From contig CM063499.1 in NCBI GenBank assembly GCA_032207245.1, forward strand, positions 32,238,201 to 32,302,200: a DNA stretch of 64,000 nucleotides, in the 5' to 3' direction. The notes under the pieces were generated by a model. It searched no databases. It saw only the letters and a list, made by a program, of their open reading frames with translations, and was not told the origin of the DNA. How positions within the stretch are numbered: position 1 is the first letter of the stretch; every line of letters begins with the position of its first letter. Origin of the DNA: Pardosa pseudoannulata (taxonomy: Eukaryota; Arthropoda; Arachnida; Araneae; Lycosidae). Made by a program: the position numbers and the translations under genes. Below, in pieces: positions 11,311-22,727 of the stretch.

Positions 11311-11593
11311 AAATGCATAAAAATATTAGAAATGTTAATTTTAATAACATATCTTTACTTATAAATGTAAAATGAACAAAGAAATGCAATAAAAAATGGG
11401 ACATTTTTTTTGACCGAATTCTGGAAAAAAATGAAACTGTCAAAGGGTTAAGGCACCAGAGCACACAAAATAAATCCTCCCCACATCCCAACGTTTAGCT
11501 AGTTTCTGGCAATAAAACAGACTATTTACATGTAAATTATAAAGCCAACGATGACTGTTTAAAAGAATCATCACAATCGATAAAAATTATATA

Positions 11594-12362
11594 CATGGTT
11601 TCCGCGCACCAGGAAAGTCATGGAAAATCATGGATTTAGACAATTTATTAATTTTGTCATGGAAAGTCCTGATTTTTCAAGCAAAATGAATGAAAGTCAT
11701 GGATCCGCTAAAATACCGATTAAAAAAATGCATTGAATTGTTTCATTCTATTTTTACTTGTCATTTGACTGAAGTTACAGAGTTTGGTATTTATGTATTA
11801 TCCTATTGACCCTATTGCCAAGTAAAATTTGTTCACCAAGGAAACTCAAACCAAGAAAGCTTAATGGGTGGGTAAATGTATATTATTCTGGTTTTTTCTT
11901 AAATTGTAGATTAAAATTTTATTAATATAATAATTATTTTTTAATAAAAGCTAAGATTTTTGCACAAAATATAAGTTTATCTCTAGGGATATTGTATATA
12001 AACATTATAGGGTTATCATGTTTGGCTATTATTCATGGTCACCTGGATAATACCAAAGTACCCTGAATTCAAATTGGAAACATTTTGGTTGAAAAATTGC
12101 TATATGATTAAACTTAGATATGTAGATACAACAATTTATTTTTATGTGAGTTTATTAACACTTATAAAGTAAGTTTATAGTTTTTTTATGATAAAATTCC
12201 AGTAATTTCTCTAAAATATATTTTGTTTCTATGTACATCAGAAGTTATATTCATATATACTTTTAACGAAAGCTTTTTAAAGTCATGGAAAATGATCCGC
12301 TAAATCAGGGAAAGTCATGAAAAGTCATGGATTTGAAAAATTTTATTTTGGCAGATACCCTG
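11594..12362 (+). mobile_element. 0.77 kb TIR element, copy 1
   Basis: Begins CATGGTTTCCGCGCACC and ends GGCAGATACCCTG; the ends are short imperfect inverted repeats (CATGGTTTCCGC against CAGGGTATCTGC). The subterminal zones repeat AAAGTCATGGAAA at both ends. Flanked by TATATA on both sides, a possible 6 bp duplication, though the flanks are AT-rich. No coding sequence; superfamily undecided. Confidence 0.8.
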
Positions 12363-12768
12363 TATATAATAATGTTACTATTATTTGACTGAGTAATTAT
12401 TCGCTTTGGTAATCCCTTGTCTGGTAAGAGTATTCGGCTGCTGTCAACGAGCTAATATCCCCGTGACGTGAAACTCGTGTGAATTGAGAGTGGAATGTGG
12501 ATGAAATATTAGTCTGATTCGATGAGCGTCTGCTTCTCCCGAAGCGGAACGTCTGCTCGGTAGCTTCTTCAGGAAAAGGTCACTCACTCGGTACATTTAG
12601 ACTCGAAATTCTGTGGTTTGTTCGTGGCCATGCAGTCTCTTCTTGTGTAGATAATTCGACACTTGTATCTCGATAATTTCCCACGATTGCATGTGTATCA
12701 GTGGGGAGCACGAGATGAAAACGATAGGCTGGAAAAACTCTATAAATTTTTAGTTTTTATCTTAATGA

Positions 12769-13428
12769 CTAGCATATAGCCCGTCATATGACGGGATCAG
12801 TAAAATTTTTAATTTTCCAGAATTGTAAGTACCCTATGAGGTAGGCAAAAAAAAATGGTTTGTTTTTTGGCTGAAAATTATCGTTCTACAAAAATAATCG
12901 ATTAAAATTATCACATATGTACCTAGTCTGTTATTTAAGCCAAATATAAAAGAAAATTATTTACGTAATATCTAAGTTCAGTGATAAAACGTATGGAAAT
13001 CCTGCAGAAGATATTTAAATAATCTAAAATAAATGATTAAATGATATAGTTAAAGGAATGACGTCATAATACTAGAAAAAAAAACAGGTTATTTTTACCT
13101 ATTTATTATGTGATGAATTGATAAATTTAATAGCCTGCTCCTAAAATAGGGCTTGATATAATGGCTTTAAATGCTCGAAAATGGGGACAAGATGAATTTC
13201 GAACGTTTTAAATATGATAGTATTTTTCGCTGTGATACGACGCTTATTCATACAAATATATTTTAGAATCGGATCTATAGTTTAGGAAAAAATAAACTTT
13301 ACTAGCTTTGAATTTTGCTAACCCTAAGTCATCAAAAATCCAATATGGATGCTCTATCCATACCACGTCCAACCGCTTCATAAATTGGAGGACAGATAGA
13401 CAGATAACTTAGGCTATTACTACATTAC
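12769..13428 (-). mobile_element. Helitron-like element, copy 1
   Basis: On the minus strand the 3' end reads palindrome CCCGTCATATGACGGG (12780-12795), then CTATATG, then CTAG followed by T, the hallmark of a Helitron 3' terminus (hairpin, CTRR, A/T insertion). The 5' end is eroded. Interior shared with copies at 21765, 30091 and 46258, including TGACGTCA (13059-13066). No Rep/helicase, so non-autonomous. Confidence 0.8.
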
Positions 13429-13716
13429 AAAAAGAAGGTTTAAGTCATAAAAAGTTGAAAAAGTAATAAACATTTATTTTAAAAATAATAAAACAAGTTT
13501 AGGAATAAGAATTTAAAAGAAAAATCAGAAAATATTAAATTAATTAGACATTTAGAAAAATTTGGCTGAGTCGGGGACAGAACCGTCAACCCGCTGATCA
13601 AATGGGCAGACCCTCTACCGAACGTGCTAGGCCTACACTCGATGAAGGAACTAATTAGAGTATATGAGGGTCGAGTAAACACAGTCCAGTTTAAATATTA
13701 CGCTCCGCCCTCGCTG
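13429..13716. other. Intergenic sequence with tRNA-like stretch
   Basis: The minus strand of about 13564-13632 resembles a decayed tRNA or SINE head: TAGCACGTTCGGTAGAGG like an A box and GGTTCTGTCCCC like a B box. Weak evidence only. Confidence 0.4.
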
Positions 13717-13777
13717 CTCCCTCTTATTCTATACTAAATTCATATCAAGAATGAATTTAGTATAGAATAAGAGGGAG
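13717..13777. repeat. Perfect 27 bp stem-loop
   Basis: Arms 13717-13743 and 13751-13777 are exact reverse complements (start CTCCCTCTTATTC), separated by the 7 nt loop ATCAAGA. Adjoins a Helitron-like fragment (13778-13923). Confidence 0.95.
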
Positions 13778-13923
13778 AATAAGACTTGAAATAATAGCAT
13801 TAAACGCTCGAAAAGGGGGGATGGGGTGGATTTCGAACTCGCTTTGAATTTTGCTAACCCTAACTCATAAGAAATCCAATATGGAAGCCTGTATCCATTC
13901 CAGGTACAACCGCTTCATAAATT
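13778..13923 (-). mobile_element. Helitron-like fragment
   Basis: Matches the 5' part of Helitron copy 1 (GAATTTTGCTAACCCTAA, CCAATATGGA, CAACCGCTTCATAAATT) and stops exactly where the next 0.77 kb TIR element starts. Confidence 0.7.
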
Positions 13924-14712
13924 CATGGTTTCCGCGCACCGGGAAAGTTATGAAAAATCATGTATTTAGACAATGGATTAATTTTGTCATGGAAAGTCCT
14001 GATTTTTCAAGCAAAATGAGTAAAAGTCATGGAAAGTCATGGATCCGCTAAACTACCGATTAAAAAAAAAATGCATTGAATTGTTTAATTCTGTTTTTAC
14101 TTGTCATTTGGCTGAAGTTACTGAGTTTGGTATTTATGTATTATCCTATTGACCCTATTGCCAAGTAAAATTTGTTCACCAAGGAAACTCAAAGCAAGAA
14201 AGCTTAATGGGTTGGTAAATGTATATTATTCTGGTTTTTTCTAAAATTGTAGATTAAAATTTTATTAATATAATAATAATTATTTTTTTAATAAAAATTA
14301 GTTAAGATTTTTGCACAAAATATAAGTTTATCTCTAGGGATATTGTATATAAATGTTATAGGGTTATATTTGTCTATTATTCATGGTCACCTGGATAATA
14401 CCAAAGTACCCTGAATTCAAATTGGAAACATTTTGATTGAAAAATTTCTATATGATTAAACTTAGGTATGTAGATACAACAATTTATTTTTATGTGAGTT
14501 TATTAACACTTATAAAGTAAGTTTATAGTTTTTTTATGATAAAATTCCTGTAATTTCTCTAAAAGCATATATTTTATTTGTATGTACATCAAAAGTTTTA
14601 TTCATATATATTTTAACGAAAGCTGTTTAAAGTCATGGAAAATGATCTGCTAAATCAGGGAAAGTCATGAAAAGTCATAGATTTGAAAAATTTTATTTTG
14701 GCAGATACCCTG
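13924..14712 (+). mobile_element. 0.77 kb TIR element, copy 2
   Basis: Close full-length relative of 11594-12362 with the same ends and interior order. Flanks do not show a clear duplication. Confidence 0.8.
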
Positions 14713-15060
14713 TATTAGAAATTTAGGTATTAAAAAGTAGTAAAGAAGTTCCTGAATTTACATTTGTATGAAATGTACATTTAATACATTAATAATTGAC
14801 GTCAAAGCATTTCTCATTTTCTTACATTTTTTAGATATTCTAATCAGCTATGTCATTTTCGAATCTCATTAATTTATGCAGAAAATTGTGATTGTAAAAT
14901 TAATGTATTGTATGTAAAATCTAATTTTAGATTTTCTTGAATAACAAGCAATGTCATTGAAACAATATTTTTTAACCTTTTTTGTATTTGCTAAAATCAT
15001 GTCTTGCACGATAATTTGATTTCGAAAATAAATAAATCATAATAGCTTGTAACAAGAGGA
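14713..15060 (+). repeat. Fragment of the element found at 16345-17066
   Basis: Shares ATGTACATTTAATACATTAA, GACGTCAAAGCA, CAGAAAATTGTGATT and TTTTCTTGAATAACAAGCAATG in the same order with 16583-16950. Terminal repeats are missing. Confidence 0.7.
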
Positions 15061-16306
15061 GAAAAAAAAATTCATTTTTTTTTTTTTTTTTTTTTTTGTA
15101 TTATTGTATCATTTTTTTGGGAAAAATTTTTATAATTTTTTCTTTTTAATATATGTAAGAAACATATATGTTTGATTAAAATAAATTTAAAATGTTAGTC
15201 TTTTTAAAGTAAAAATTTTTAAAAAAATTTTTAAATTAATAAAAATTTTAATTTGATTGCACAGAAAAAATTAACTATTAATGGTGACTTCTGTAATTTT
15301 TAGAAGATTATACAATAACATCAACTTGTATCTATTGAAAGAAACTTTTCTTCTTTTGGACTATTTTTCAAAACTACGAAACAGACTATGTGATACTGCT
15401 TGAAAAGTTGTTTTGAAAATTCAAAAATTGAAAACTGGTAACTTTTGTAAAAAAAAAAATTAATTTGTCTAGATCAGTATTAATTATAATAATTTATTTA
15501 CTTGTTTATATAAAAAAAATTAATAATTTCATAAAAGTTTAATGATTTTTTAGAATTTTACAAAATAATTTTTATATCACTAAATCATATTAAATATTGT
15601 TTAAGATAACAAATCTGCAATTGTTTGTAAGAACATTTTTTTGTATGTAAAATTATAGAATATATCATGAGTGGATCATTTAGAATAAGTTGTATAAAAT
15701 ATGAATTCTTCTATTTGTTTATGTTCTTGTAAATATACTCAAAATCTGGGTAATTCTTTTGAGCCATATTATTTCTTTTAATTTTGGCTGAAAATCTTTT
15801 CATCATCTTGGAAAATTGTGTTTTGATTTTTAATTGTTTCTATAATCTTTTCATTGTGTAGATCAAATTAAAAAAAAAAAATTTAGTTCATTTCAATAAA
15901 AATATGTAATATATATTTGATTATCATATATTTTTATTAGTAAATGTAATTAAATAAATTTGAATTTTGAAAAAAACATTGGGTTTTTTCAATGGGTTTT
16001 TTTCGGGTTGAAATCAAGCCAACCCTGCTTTTATTATTCTGTATTATTGTTTTTCTCACTTTTTGAAAGTACTATGATTGAACCTGATAATGTATCTTTG
16101 TATTACGAAAGTAGTCTTATGTTTATATTGTACATTACACTTCTACTAAAAAATAGTATAGAGTCTAGTATATATTGTTCTTATTTATGTCAATTTAAAA
16201 TATTTTTTATCCAATGCTTAATTTTATTTTTAATGCATTTAAGTCGTCGAAAATGATCGTAGTTTCAGAAGTAATATTACTCTTAGGGAATTTGAAAATC
16301 TGTTTT
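15061..16306. other. Very AT-rich intergenic sequence
   Basis: Long A/T tracts (T run 15075-15097); no gene or repeat identified. Confidence 0.5.
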
Positions 16307-17180
16307 CCGAATAATGTATGCTGGCCTTTAACAGTTCGTGGGTTCAGGCTTGCAATTCCGTCACTGTTCTCACCTTTAGTCACTTTTTTTTACAATTGAT
16401 CACTTTTAGTCACTTTTTTAAGTAAACAGTCACTTTTAGTCACTTTTTTTCTTGGTGTATCACAGCAAGAGTCTAGTGTTGAAAAAAAATCATAATTAAT
16501 ACCAAAATATTTAAATAAAAGACCAAAATGGGATTCCCTAATCTTATTTTTTTATTAAAATGTAATTGTCATGGTTTCCAGAATTTAGTGATTTTAAAAA
16601 GTCGCAAAGAATTTCCTGAAATCTACATTTGTACTGAAATGTACATTTAATACATTAAAGTAATTTACGTCAAAGCACACATTTTTTTTTTTTTTTTTTC
16701 CACAATTTTTGTTTACTCTAATCTCGATATGCACATATTTCAAAACATCATTAATATATACAGAAAATTGTGATTATAAAATTAATGTATTGTATGTATT
16801 CAAATCTAATTTATAGATTTTCTTGAATAACAAGCAATGTTGAGTTATGTTAAACAAAATTTTTAACCTAATTTGTATTTGACGCTAAAATCTTGTCGTT
16901 TGATTTAGAGTTAAAATAAATAGAAATCTTAATAGTATGCTGTAATCAAAGAGGAGAAAAAAATCGCGTTTTTTTTTTCAATGTGTAGTCACTGTTTAGT
17001 CACTTATCCTGTATTATTTATCACTTTTCTCACCTTTTTCAAAGTACCTGAGCAGTTGCAAGCCTGTGGGTTCGAATCCCACTATGGCATGGATGTTCGT
17101 AGCCGTTCGGAATCGGCTTTAAGCAGTAGGTCCCGGTCTCATTAGCCCTCGTGTTGTAGCACTCCCAAACCAAAAAAAAA
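16307..17180 (+). mobile_element. SINE interrupted by 722 bp TIR element
   Basis: SINE head scrap GCTGGCCTTTAACAGTTCGTGGGTT (16320-16344) resumes at 17067 with TGGGTTCGAATCCC and runs to the CCAAACC tail with poly(A). The head has lost its A box. Confidence 0.85.
16345..17066. mobile_element. 722 bp TIR element inside a SINE, 6 bp duplication
   Basis: Ends are an 11 bp perfect inverted repeat CAGGCTTGCAA. The SINE sequence TGGGTT is duplicated on both sides (16339-16344 and 17067-17072). Subterminal regions repeat TTTAGTCACTTTT several times. No coding capacity. Superfamily undecided. Confidence 0.85.
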
Positions 17181-17330
17181 AAAAAAATCTGTTTAACGCA
17201 AATCGTTCTTTTATGGTCTGTGAACACGATGGTCACACAGTCGTTAAGTGCTTTTTTCATGAGGGTTTGGCTGTTGTCCCTTTTGTTAGATGGGGGGGGG
17301 AATCGTCCACTTCTGTCTCCGTTGCAGTGC

Positions 17331-17487
17331 ACGCCGAACGATGGCCGATTGGTTAGGGTGCTGGGCTTTCGGTTCCGTAGTTCGTGGGTTCGAATTCGTA
17401 ACCGTTCGGAATCGGCTTTAAGCTGTAGGTCCCGGTCTCATTAGCCCTCGTGTTGTAAAAAGTAGACCGTAGCACTCCAAACCAAAT
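17331..17487 (+). mobile_element. tRNA-derived SINE with 11 bp duplication
   Basis: Head with GATGGCCGATTGGTTAGGG and GGTTCGAATTCG; internally deleted for the CCCACTATGGCATGG segment. CGTTGCAGTGC flanks it at 17320-17330 and 17488-17498. Confidence 0.9.
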
Positions 17488-17787
17488 CGTTGCAGTGCTC
17501 TCCCAACGTCAAAGGGGGTTCACTTGAGGTTGCGACTCACTTTAAGGTAAGCTGAAATTCTTGGTGAAGGAAGATTATGAGCTATCAAGGAGCGACGGTG
17601 TGCTCGCTAACTGTTCAAATGTGTAAATAATGCAAATAGAAATAAAACTCCTTCGTTTTATTGAAAAAAAAAAAAAAAGCTTTTTCTGAGATCGTAGTTA
17701 TCATGGAGTATTCTAAGTAGTACAACTCGACCGCTATTAAAATATTTATTACTCTAGAGCTGTGACATTACAATATATATATCGTAT

Positions 17788-18108
17788 ATACGACGTGGTT
17801 TTTGCAGTCCAAACCATGAACAAGATACCGTTTTAGTCACGAAAGACCTTTATTACCAAAGTGTCGGGTGATCGGGTTCCACTTCATTATAAACGGAGGG
17901 GACAAACTGAGAGATCGAAATTGACCCTTAGGGAAATATAAAGTTTTAAATGGGTAGACACTTGTCCGTAGACGTGAACTGTAGCCCCAGTGGCTATTTT
18001 AGATTAGTGTTATAGAGAGAAAAGCAAAGAGAAGCGGGGTTTTTCGCCCTTGACTTAAGATTTGAAAACCCCTGAGAATTTTCTATGACCGTCATGAGAG
18101 CTTTCGGC
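17788..18108 (-). repeat. Putative solo LTR, copy 1
   Basis: Homologous to 42957-43382 and 52388-52712 (GAAAACCCCTGAGAATTTTC and GGGTTCC.ACTTCAT). On the minus strand the family starts TGTAAGGAAAATTC in the copy at 52 kb and contains an AATAAAGG-type signal, as in an LTR. This copy is the most diverged. Confidence 0.5.
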
Positions 18109-18169
18109 TATAAATTTACTTCGGCATGATTGAACTACGGGTCATTCTACGGGACACATTAAGGGACAT

Positions 18170-18300
18170 TTTTTGACAGTTTATTCCTTAAAAGGCCGTC
18201 TTTGGGGTTTTACACAAAATCTCTACATTTGTTTACCGATTTAGTTTACTTTTCTCTCTCTCTCACACACGTGTGTGAGTGAATGAGAGGAGATTATGCG
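18170..18300. repeat. Short dispersed repeat ending in CT/AC run
   Basis: ACACAAAATCTCTACATTTG...TTTACTTTTCTCTC recurs at about 51255-51330, also just before simple repeats. Confidence 0.55.
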
Positions 18301-18381
18301 TTTTATTTTTAGAGCAAATTTAATCCGAGTTGTTGTTATTCTATTCTGTATCGGAATATGTGGGTTCAATATATACCGGTA

Positions 18382-18923
18382 TTAACACGTTCATTGCCAT
18401 CTACGAGATGACTCGTAGATTGCATTCTTTTCTAGGACGCCTACTACGAGTTATCTCGTACTGTTTACTTGCCATTTTTGTACAGCTATGAATAAACTCG
18501 TATTATATCAGTGCTAATATCAGTAGATGGCTTCTGAGAAAATAACAAAAAATCAGTGCTCTTGGAAAATAAGTAATTCAGGACTTTGTTGAAATTCTGT
18601 GCACAAATTAGAGTTTTTAACCGTTAATTTGACAAGATGTTTTTTCAAATATTTTTTAATTTTAATTTCTGTTATTTTCCCATGTCTGTGTAGACATTAG
18701 GATCTCTGTAAAATAAACAGAAAAAAAATATCATTTTCCATTTTTGAGATAATTAATGTCCGCTGTGGCGAACACTGACAATTATGTTATATAGTAGTTA
18801 TAAATATACATGTCCGGTGTAGCGGCCAAACTTAGCCAAATTAAGGGTTTAATATATGTGATTAAATCAAATTGTCATTTTAGGCCAGATTTCTGAAAAT
18901 TGCCGTGGCATTCAACGTGTTAA
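18382..18923. mobile_element. piggyBac-type MITE D
   Basis: TTAA-CACGTTCATTGCCA on the left, TGGCATTCAACGTG-TTAA on the right. Hairpins CTACGAG-ATGA-CTCGTAG (18401-18418) and TACGAG-TTAT-CTCGTA (18445-18460) follow the left end. No coding remnant. Confidence 0.87.
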
Positions 18924-19171
18924 AGGGAAAATATTTTACGGTAGGAAATGTTAAAATAACACTGTGCTGCTGCTGATCGTTTAGGTAAATATCTGTGAAG
19001 AGATTATGTCATGTGACGTAGAAGACATTTTAAATAGACTGCAGTGTTGTTCCAAACCCTCTCGATCAATTAGCTGGGATTTCATCGAAATGGTTCGGAG
19101 AGGCAAACTTCTCTTCTTGCCTCAGAATCTCCCATTTTCCCGGACGAGTGTGTGTGTGTGTGGAGGGGGGG

Positions 19172-19306
19172 GGAATTCCGAGTTCAAATCCCATTAATAT
19201 GTTCTTTTCAGCCTTTCGTAATTGCCTCTAAGCAGTAGGCCCCAGTCACATTAGTTCTCTTATAGCAAAATAGTAGATTGTAGTACTCCACACCGAACGA
19301 AACCCG
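19172..19306 (+). mobile_element. Diverged SINE copy
   Basis: Starts at the B-box region (GAGTTCAAATCCCATTAA) and follows the family to the tail (AAGCAGTAGGCCCCAGTC ... AGTAGATTGTAGTACTCC). 5' head replaced by a G run. Confidence 0.75.
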
Positions 19307-20370
19307 GGATAAGGTCGAGATGAAACGAGGGGGTATCAGCAGTGCATCCATCCATCCATCCTACAATGTGGCATATGTGTCTCAGCGATATACACTTTTA
19401 TTCATTTTTCTGGCTGGCGACCACCGTTTCGTTAACCTGCAGCACACCGTCGTCTGCATTTTTCATAACTGCGCAGACGAGCCTGAATCGTTTTCGCTAA
19501 TCATTGATTACCCCCTTTTTCTTCCTCTATTTTAATGAACTTCCGTTTGTTCGTCGTCGCCAAAAGCGAGCTTTATAAATACTCTGTAACTGTGTGATCG
19601 ATGAGCAGTTTCGGTCGCTTAATCGCGGGTGATGATGAATCGCCCGGCTTTTCCTGTTTCCACGCAATTGACTTCCTTCGACCCGTTTTTCAATTTTAAA
19701 ATTTAGACGAAGCGCTGCAGTGTCTTCTCCTCCCTAACCACGACCGTCACCCCTTTTTGATTAATTGCTTCCCAAATCGTTTCGCCTGCGGATTATCTGC
19801 ATACTTTGCGTTTCTAACTATGCATAGGTGCGTTTTCCAATTTTTATGTTTGCACCTGTATATTACACGTATACACAGATTCATTTCGGTGACGCATGTA
19901 TTTTTATTAACTGTGACGTACATAATAAGCTTCCATATTCTCTGTTCCTTAATCAGGAAATTCACACAGTAGTTAAAATCGGAAATAGAGATTTATGAGG
20001 TACTTTTGATTCTGGAGAATATCAGGGTGCTTTTAAAAATATCGCAAAAATCAAGAAATATTCCGTAATTTCACCGATTATCAAATTTCTTTGCAATTTT
20101 AGGTTTAGTGTAGCTAAAACTTAAAGCTAATTTTGATGTTTATTAAAAATGAAAAGAAATAGTTTTACATTTGATTACAGTTTTAAAGAATATTATAATT
20201 TTCTTTTACTGTAGGATTGTTATTTTCTATTTTCACTCTAATATAATGGAAATATTTTTTAATATTCCTTAAGTTAGATATTCTTTCGCCCCAATTCGAG
20301 TTTAAAAAAAATTATAACTTGTATTATTTATGTGTATGTCGATATAGTTTATTTGGATGAAAATTGAATT
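19307..20370. other. Intergenic sequence, no gene seen
   Basis: 19540-19740 is GC-richer; the opposite-strand frames at 19747-19972 are mutual shadows with no domain. Confidence 0.45.
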
Positions 20371-21041
20371 TGCAAATTGAAATCTCATGTATTTCTGGCG
20401 AGAAGTACTAAATGTGGCAATAGCGATAGCATTGAATAGGCAAATTGAAATATCAGGTCTTTTTGGTGAGAAGTACTAAATGTGGCATAGAGATCATTGA
20501 ATAATAATCTTAGGTCTTTGAGAGTACTAATGAATAGAGTAGCATTGAATCGGCAAATTGAAATCTCAGGTCCTTTTGGCGAGAAGTACTAAATGGCAAT
20601 AGCGATAGCATTGAATCGGCAAATTGAAATCTCAGGTCTTTTTGGCGAGAAGTACTAAATGTGGGCAATAGCGATAGCATTGAATCGGCAAATTGAAATC
20701 TCGGGTTCTTTTGGCGAGAAGTACTAAATGGGGCAATAGCGATAACATTGAATTTGCAAATTGAAATCTCATGTATTTCTGGCGAGAAGTACTAAATGTG
20801 GCAATAGCGATAGCATTGAATAGGCAAATTGAAATATCAGGTCTTTTTGGTGAGAAGTACTAAATGTGGCAATAGCGATAGCATTGAATAGGCAAATTGA
20901 AATATCAGGTCTTTTAGGCGAGAAGTACTAAATGTGGCAGTAGAGATGCATTGAATAGGCAAATTGAAATTTCGGGTCTTTTTGGCGAGAAGTACTAAAT
21001 GTGGTAATAGAGATGGCATTGAATCGGCAAACTGAATAATG
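20371..21041 (+). repeat. 68 bp satellite array
   Basis: About ten units of the type GGCAAATTGAAATCTCAGGT...GGCGAGAAGTACTAAATG...TAGCGATAGCATTGAATC. Units vary between 55 and 69 bp. A further ~1.5 units follow the SINE at 21239-21353. Confidence 0.93.
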
Positions 21042-21071
21042 TCTTCCATCACCACAGTTTTCTTTGAATTG

Positions 21072-21238
21072 TGCGAACGATGGCCGAATGGACAGCAGCT
21101 CTTCAGTATCGGAGTTCGTGGGTTCGAATCCGGCTGGTGGTATGGATATTATTAACTGTTGGAATCTGTTTTAAGCAGTAGGTCCCGGTCTCATTAGCCC
21201 TCCTGTATCAAAAAGTAGACCGTAGCGAAACCAAATCC
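21072..21238 (+). mobile_element. SINE inside the 68 bp satellite
   Basis: Head with GATGGCCGAATGG and GGTTCGAATCC, tail with CCGGTCTCATTAGCCCTCC. Satellite units occur on both sides, so it inserted into the array. Confidence 0.88.
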
Positions 21239-21353
21239 AATGAAATCTCAGGTCCTTTTGGCTAGATGTACTACATGTGGCAATAGAGATGACATTGAAT
21301 AGGCAAATTGAAATCTCAGGTCCTTTTGGAGAGAAGTACTAAATGTGCCTAAT
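21239..21353 (+). repeat. 68 bp satellite, distal units
   Basis: One and a half units continuing the array (GAAATCTCAGGTCCTTTTGG, ACTAAATGTG) beyond the SINE. Confidence 0.88.
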
Positions 21354-21764
21354 CGATTTGGCATAAAATCGTGGCAAATTTGGATCGTAGTTCCTGTGCC
21401 GTTTTCTCATGTGTGAGTCTCTCTGGGAAGTTATGGCTTTCGCTTTTTCGGTGTGCACGAAGGCGAAATCCTCTTTCGGTGATTAAAAATTGTTTACCGC
21501 TGCAGTTCTGTGTCACCGTCCCATTCACTATTGTTATTCAGTGAAGAGGCGCAGTTAATCTGCTTTGCGAGAAAAATGAATGTATTTTCCATTTATATAT
21601 TAACTTATCGTTTCGCGCCTAGCCCTCGGATGGCCGAATGACGAATATTTATCCATTAGTTTGTAGAATATATTCCACTAAGAATAGTAAATAATTCCTT
21701 ATCATACCCAAAATAAGAAAATTTATTTCCTATTTCTTCATGATACTTATCGTCTGGATTATTA
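21354..21764. other. Intergenic sequence
   Basis: Contains a tiny SINE scrap CCTCGGATGGCCGAATGACG (about 21625-21644); otherwise unassigned. Confidence 0.5.
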
Positions 21765-22360
21765 TCCCCTGTATAAAAAAAGTAACGTAGCTCTGCCCCC
21801 AAAACCTCCTGGAATGGAAAACTTTTGGAATCATGAAGAGTGCAATAGCGATTGAAAAAATACTGTCAAAACGTTGAAATCTACTTTTGAGCGAATGAAA
21901 ACCTGCCTAATCGTTTGAGCGGATTAAACACGTAATGTTGGTACATCTTTTTCTAGCATTATGACGTCATTCCTTTATCCATCTCATAATCATCGAAGTT
22001 AAAATGTCTGCTAATATTTTTTTCATCTGAGAATTCGTAAATAACTTTTTATTTGGCTTAAAAATTGATTAGGTACATGTGATATTCAATTTACTGAATT
22101 TTTTATGGGTGATATTATATTTAATGAAAATTATATCGAGAATATTAATCATTTTTTTCTTGTCTAGGAGTCATAAATATTAACGTTTATGTTTTATATC
22201 TTTGAAATGAGAAGTTATTCGTGTATTTGATAGAAGGATTGTCTAAATGATTCATTATTTTAAACTGCATTTACTGTATCAGTTTAGGAGTATGGAGAAT
22301 ACATATTGAGCTTGTACCAGATAATTCTCATTCATCAAATATTTTTTTTTTCCCTATAGA
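21765..22360 (+). mobile_element. Helitron-like element, 3' truncated
   Basis: 5' end A|TCCCCTGTATAA matches the other copies (A|TCCCCTATATAA at 46258). Shares TTTCTAGCATTATGACGTCATTCC, ATTAGGTACATGTGATA and GAGCTTGTACCAGATAATTCTC with copy 46258. The hairpin/CTAG end is missing. Confidence 0.7.
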
Positions 22361-22688
22361 AGTACTTCATTCATAAATAAAATATTTTTCTTCCATGATA
22401 CTTATATGGATTATTATGTTAAATAATCGCAAATAATGCCAAAATTTTTGGACCATTACCAAGAACTTGGCTAATTGAACTTGCATTGTTGAGTATTCAT
22501 GCATTAAAAATTAGAATAATCTTTTGACTAATTAAAAAAAGCTTTTATAAGTATAGCTTTAGTATATACGACTCCATTGTCAGCTTTTATATTTGGAACA
22601 ATAACCATAAATGCCAAAGCATTTGTTTCTTGTAAACGAGTCACTCTGAAAGTTTTGAGATACTAGGTTTTTATTTAATTAAACAATA

Positions 22689-22727
<39 letters not shown>

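Larger units (their letters stand above)
10472..11451 (+). mobile_element. piggyBac-like element C with SINE inside
   Basis: Left end TCAA-CCCCTTCCCTG (target TTAA mutated to TCAA), right end CAAAGGG-TTAA. A perfect hairpin GCCCGTAC-ACC-GTACGGGC (10491-10509) lies 19 nt from the left boundary. The interior encodes a broken transposase N-terminus, and a SINE sits inside at 10832-11009. Confidence 0.82.

Noticed and set aside
13564..13632. Possible minus-strand tRNA gene
   Set aside because: B box (GGTTCTGTCCCC) deviates and the acceptor stem does not pair; at most a decayed SINE head.
20837..21055. 72-codon minus frame with internal repeats
   Set aside because: It is the translation of the 68 bp satellite.
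20371..21353. Regular repeats suggestive of a CRISPR array
   Set aside because: Units are contiguous with no unique spacers and vary in length; the setting is eukaryotic. It is a satellite.
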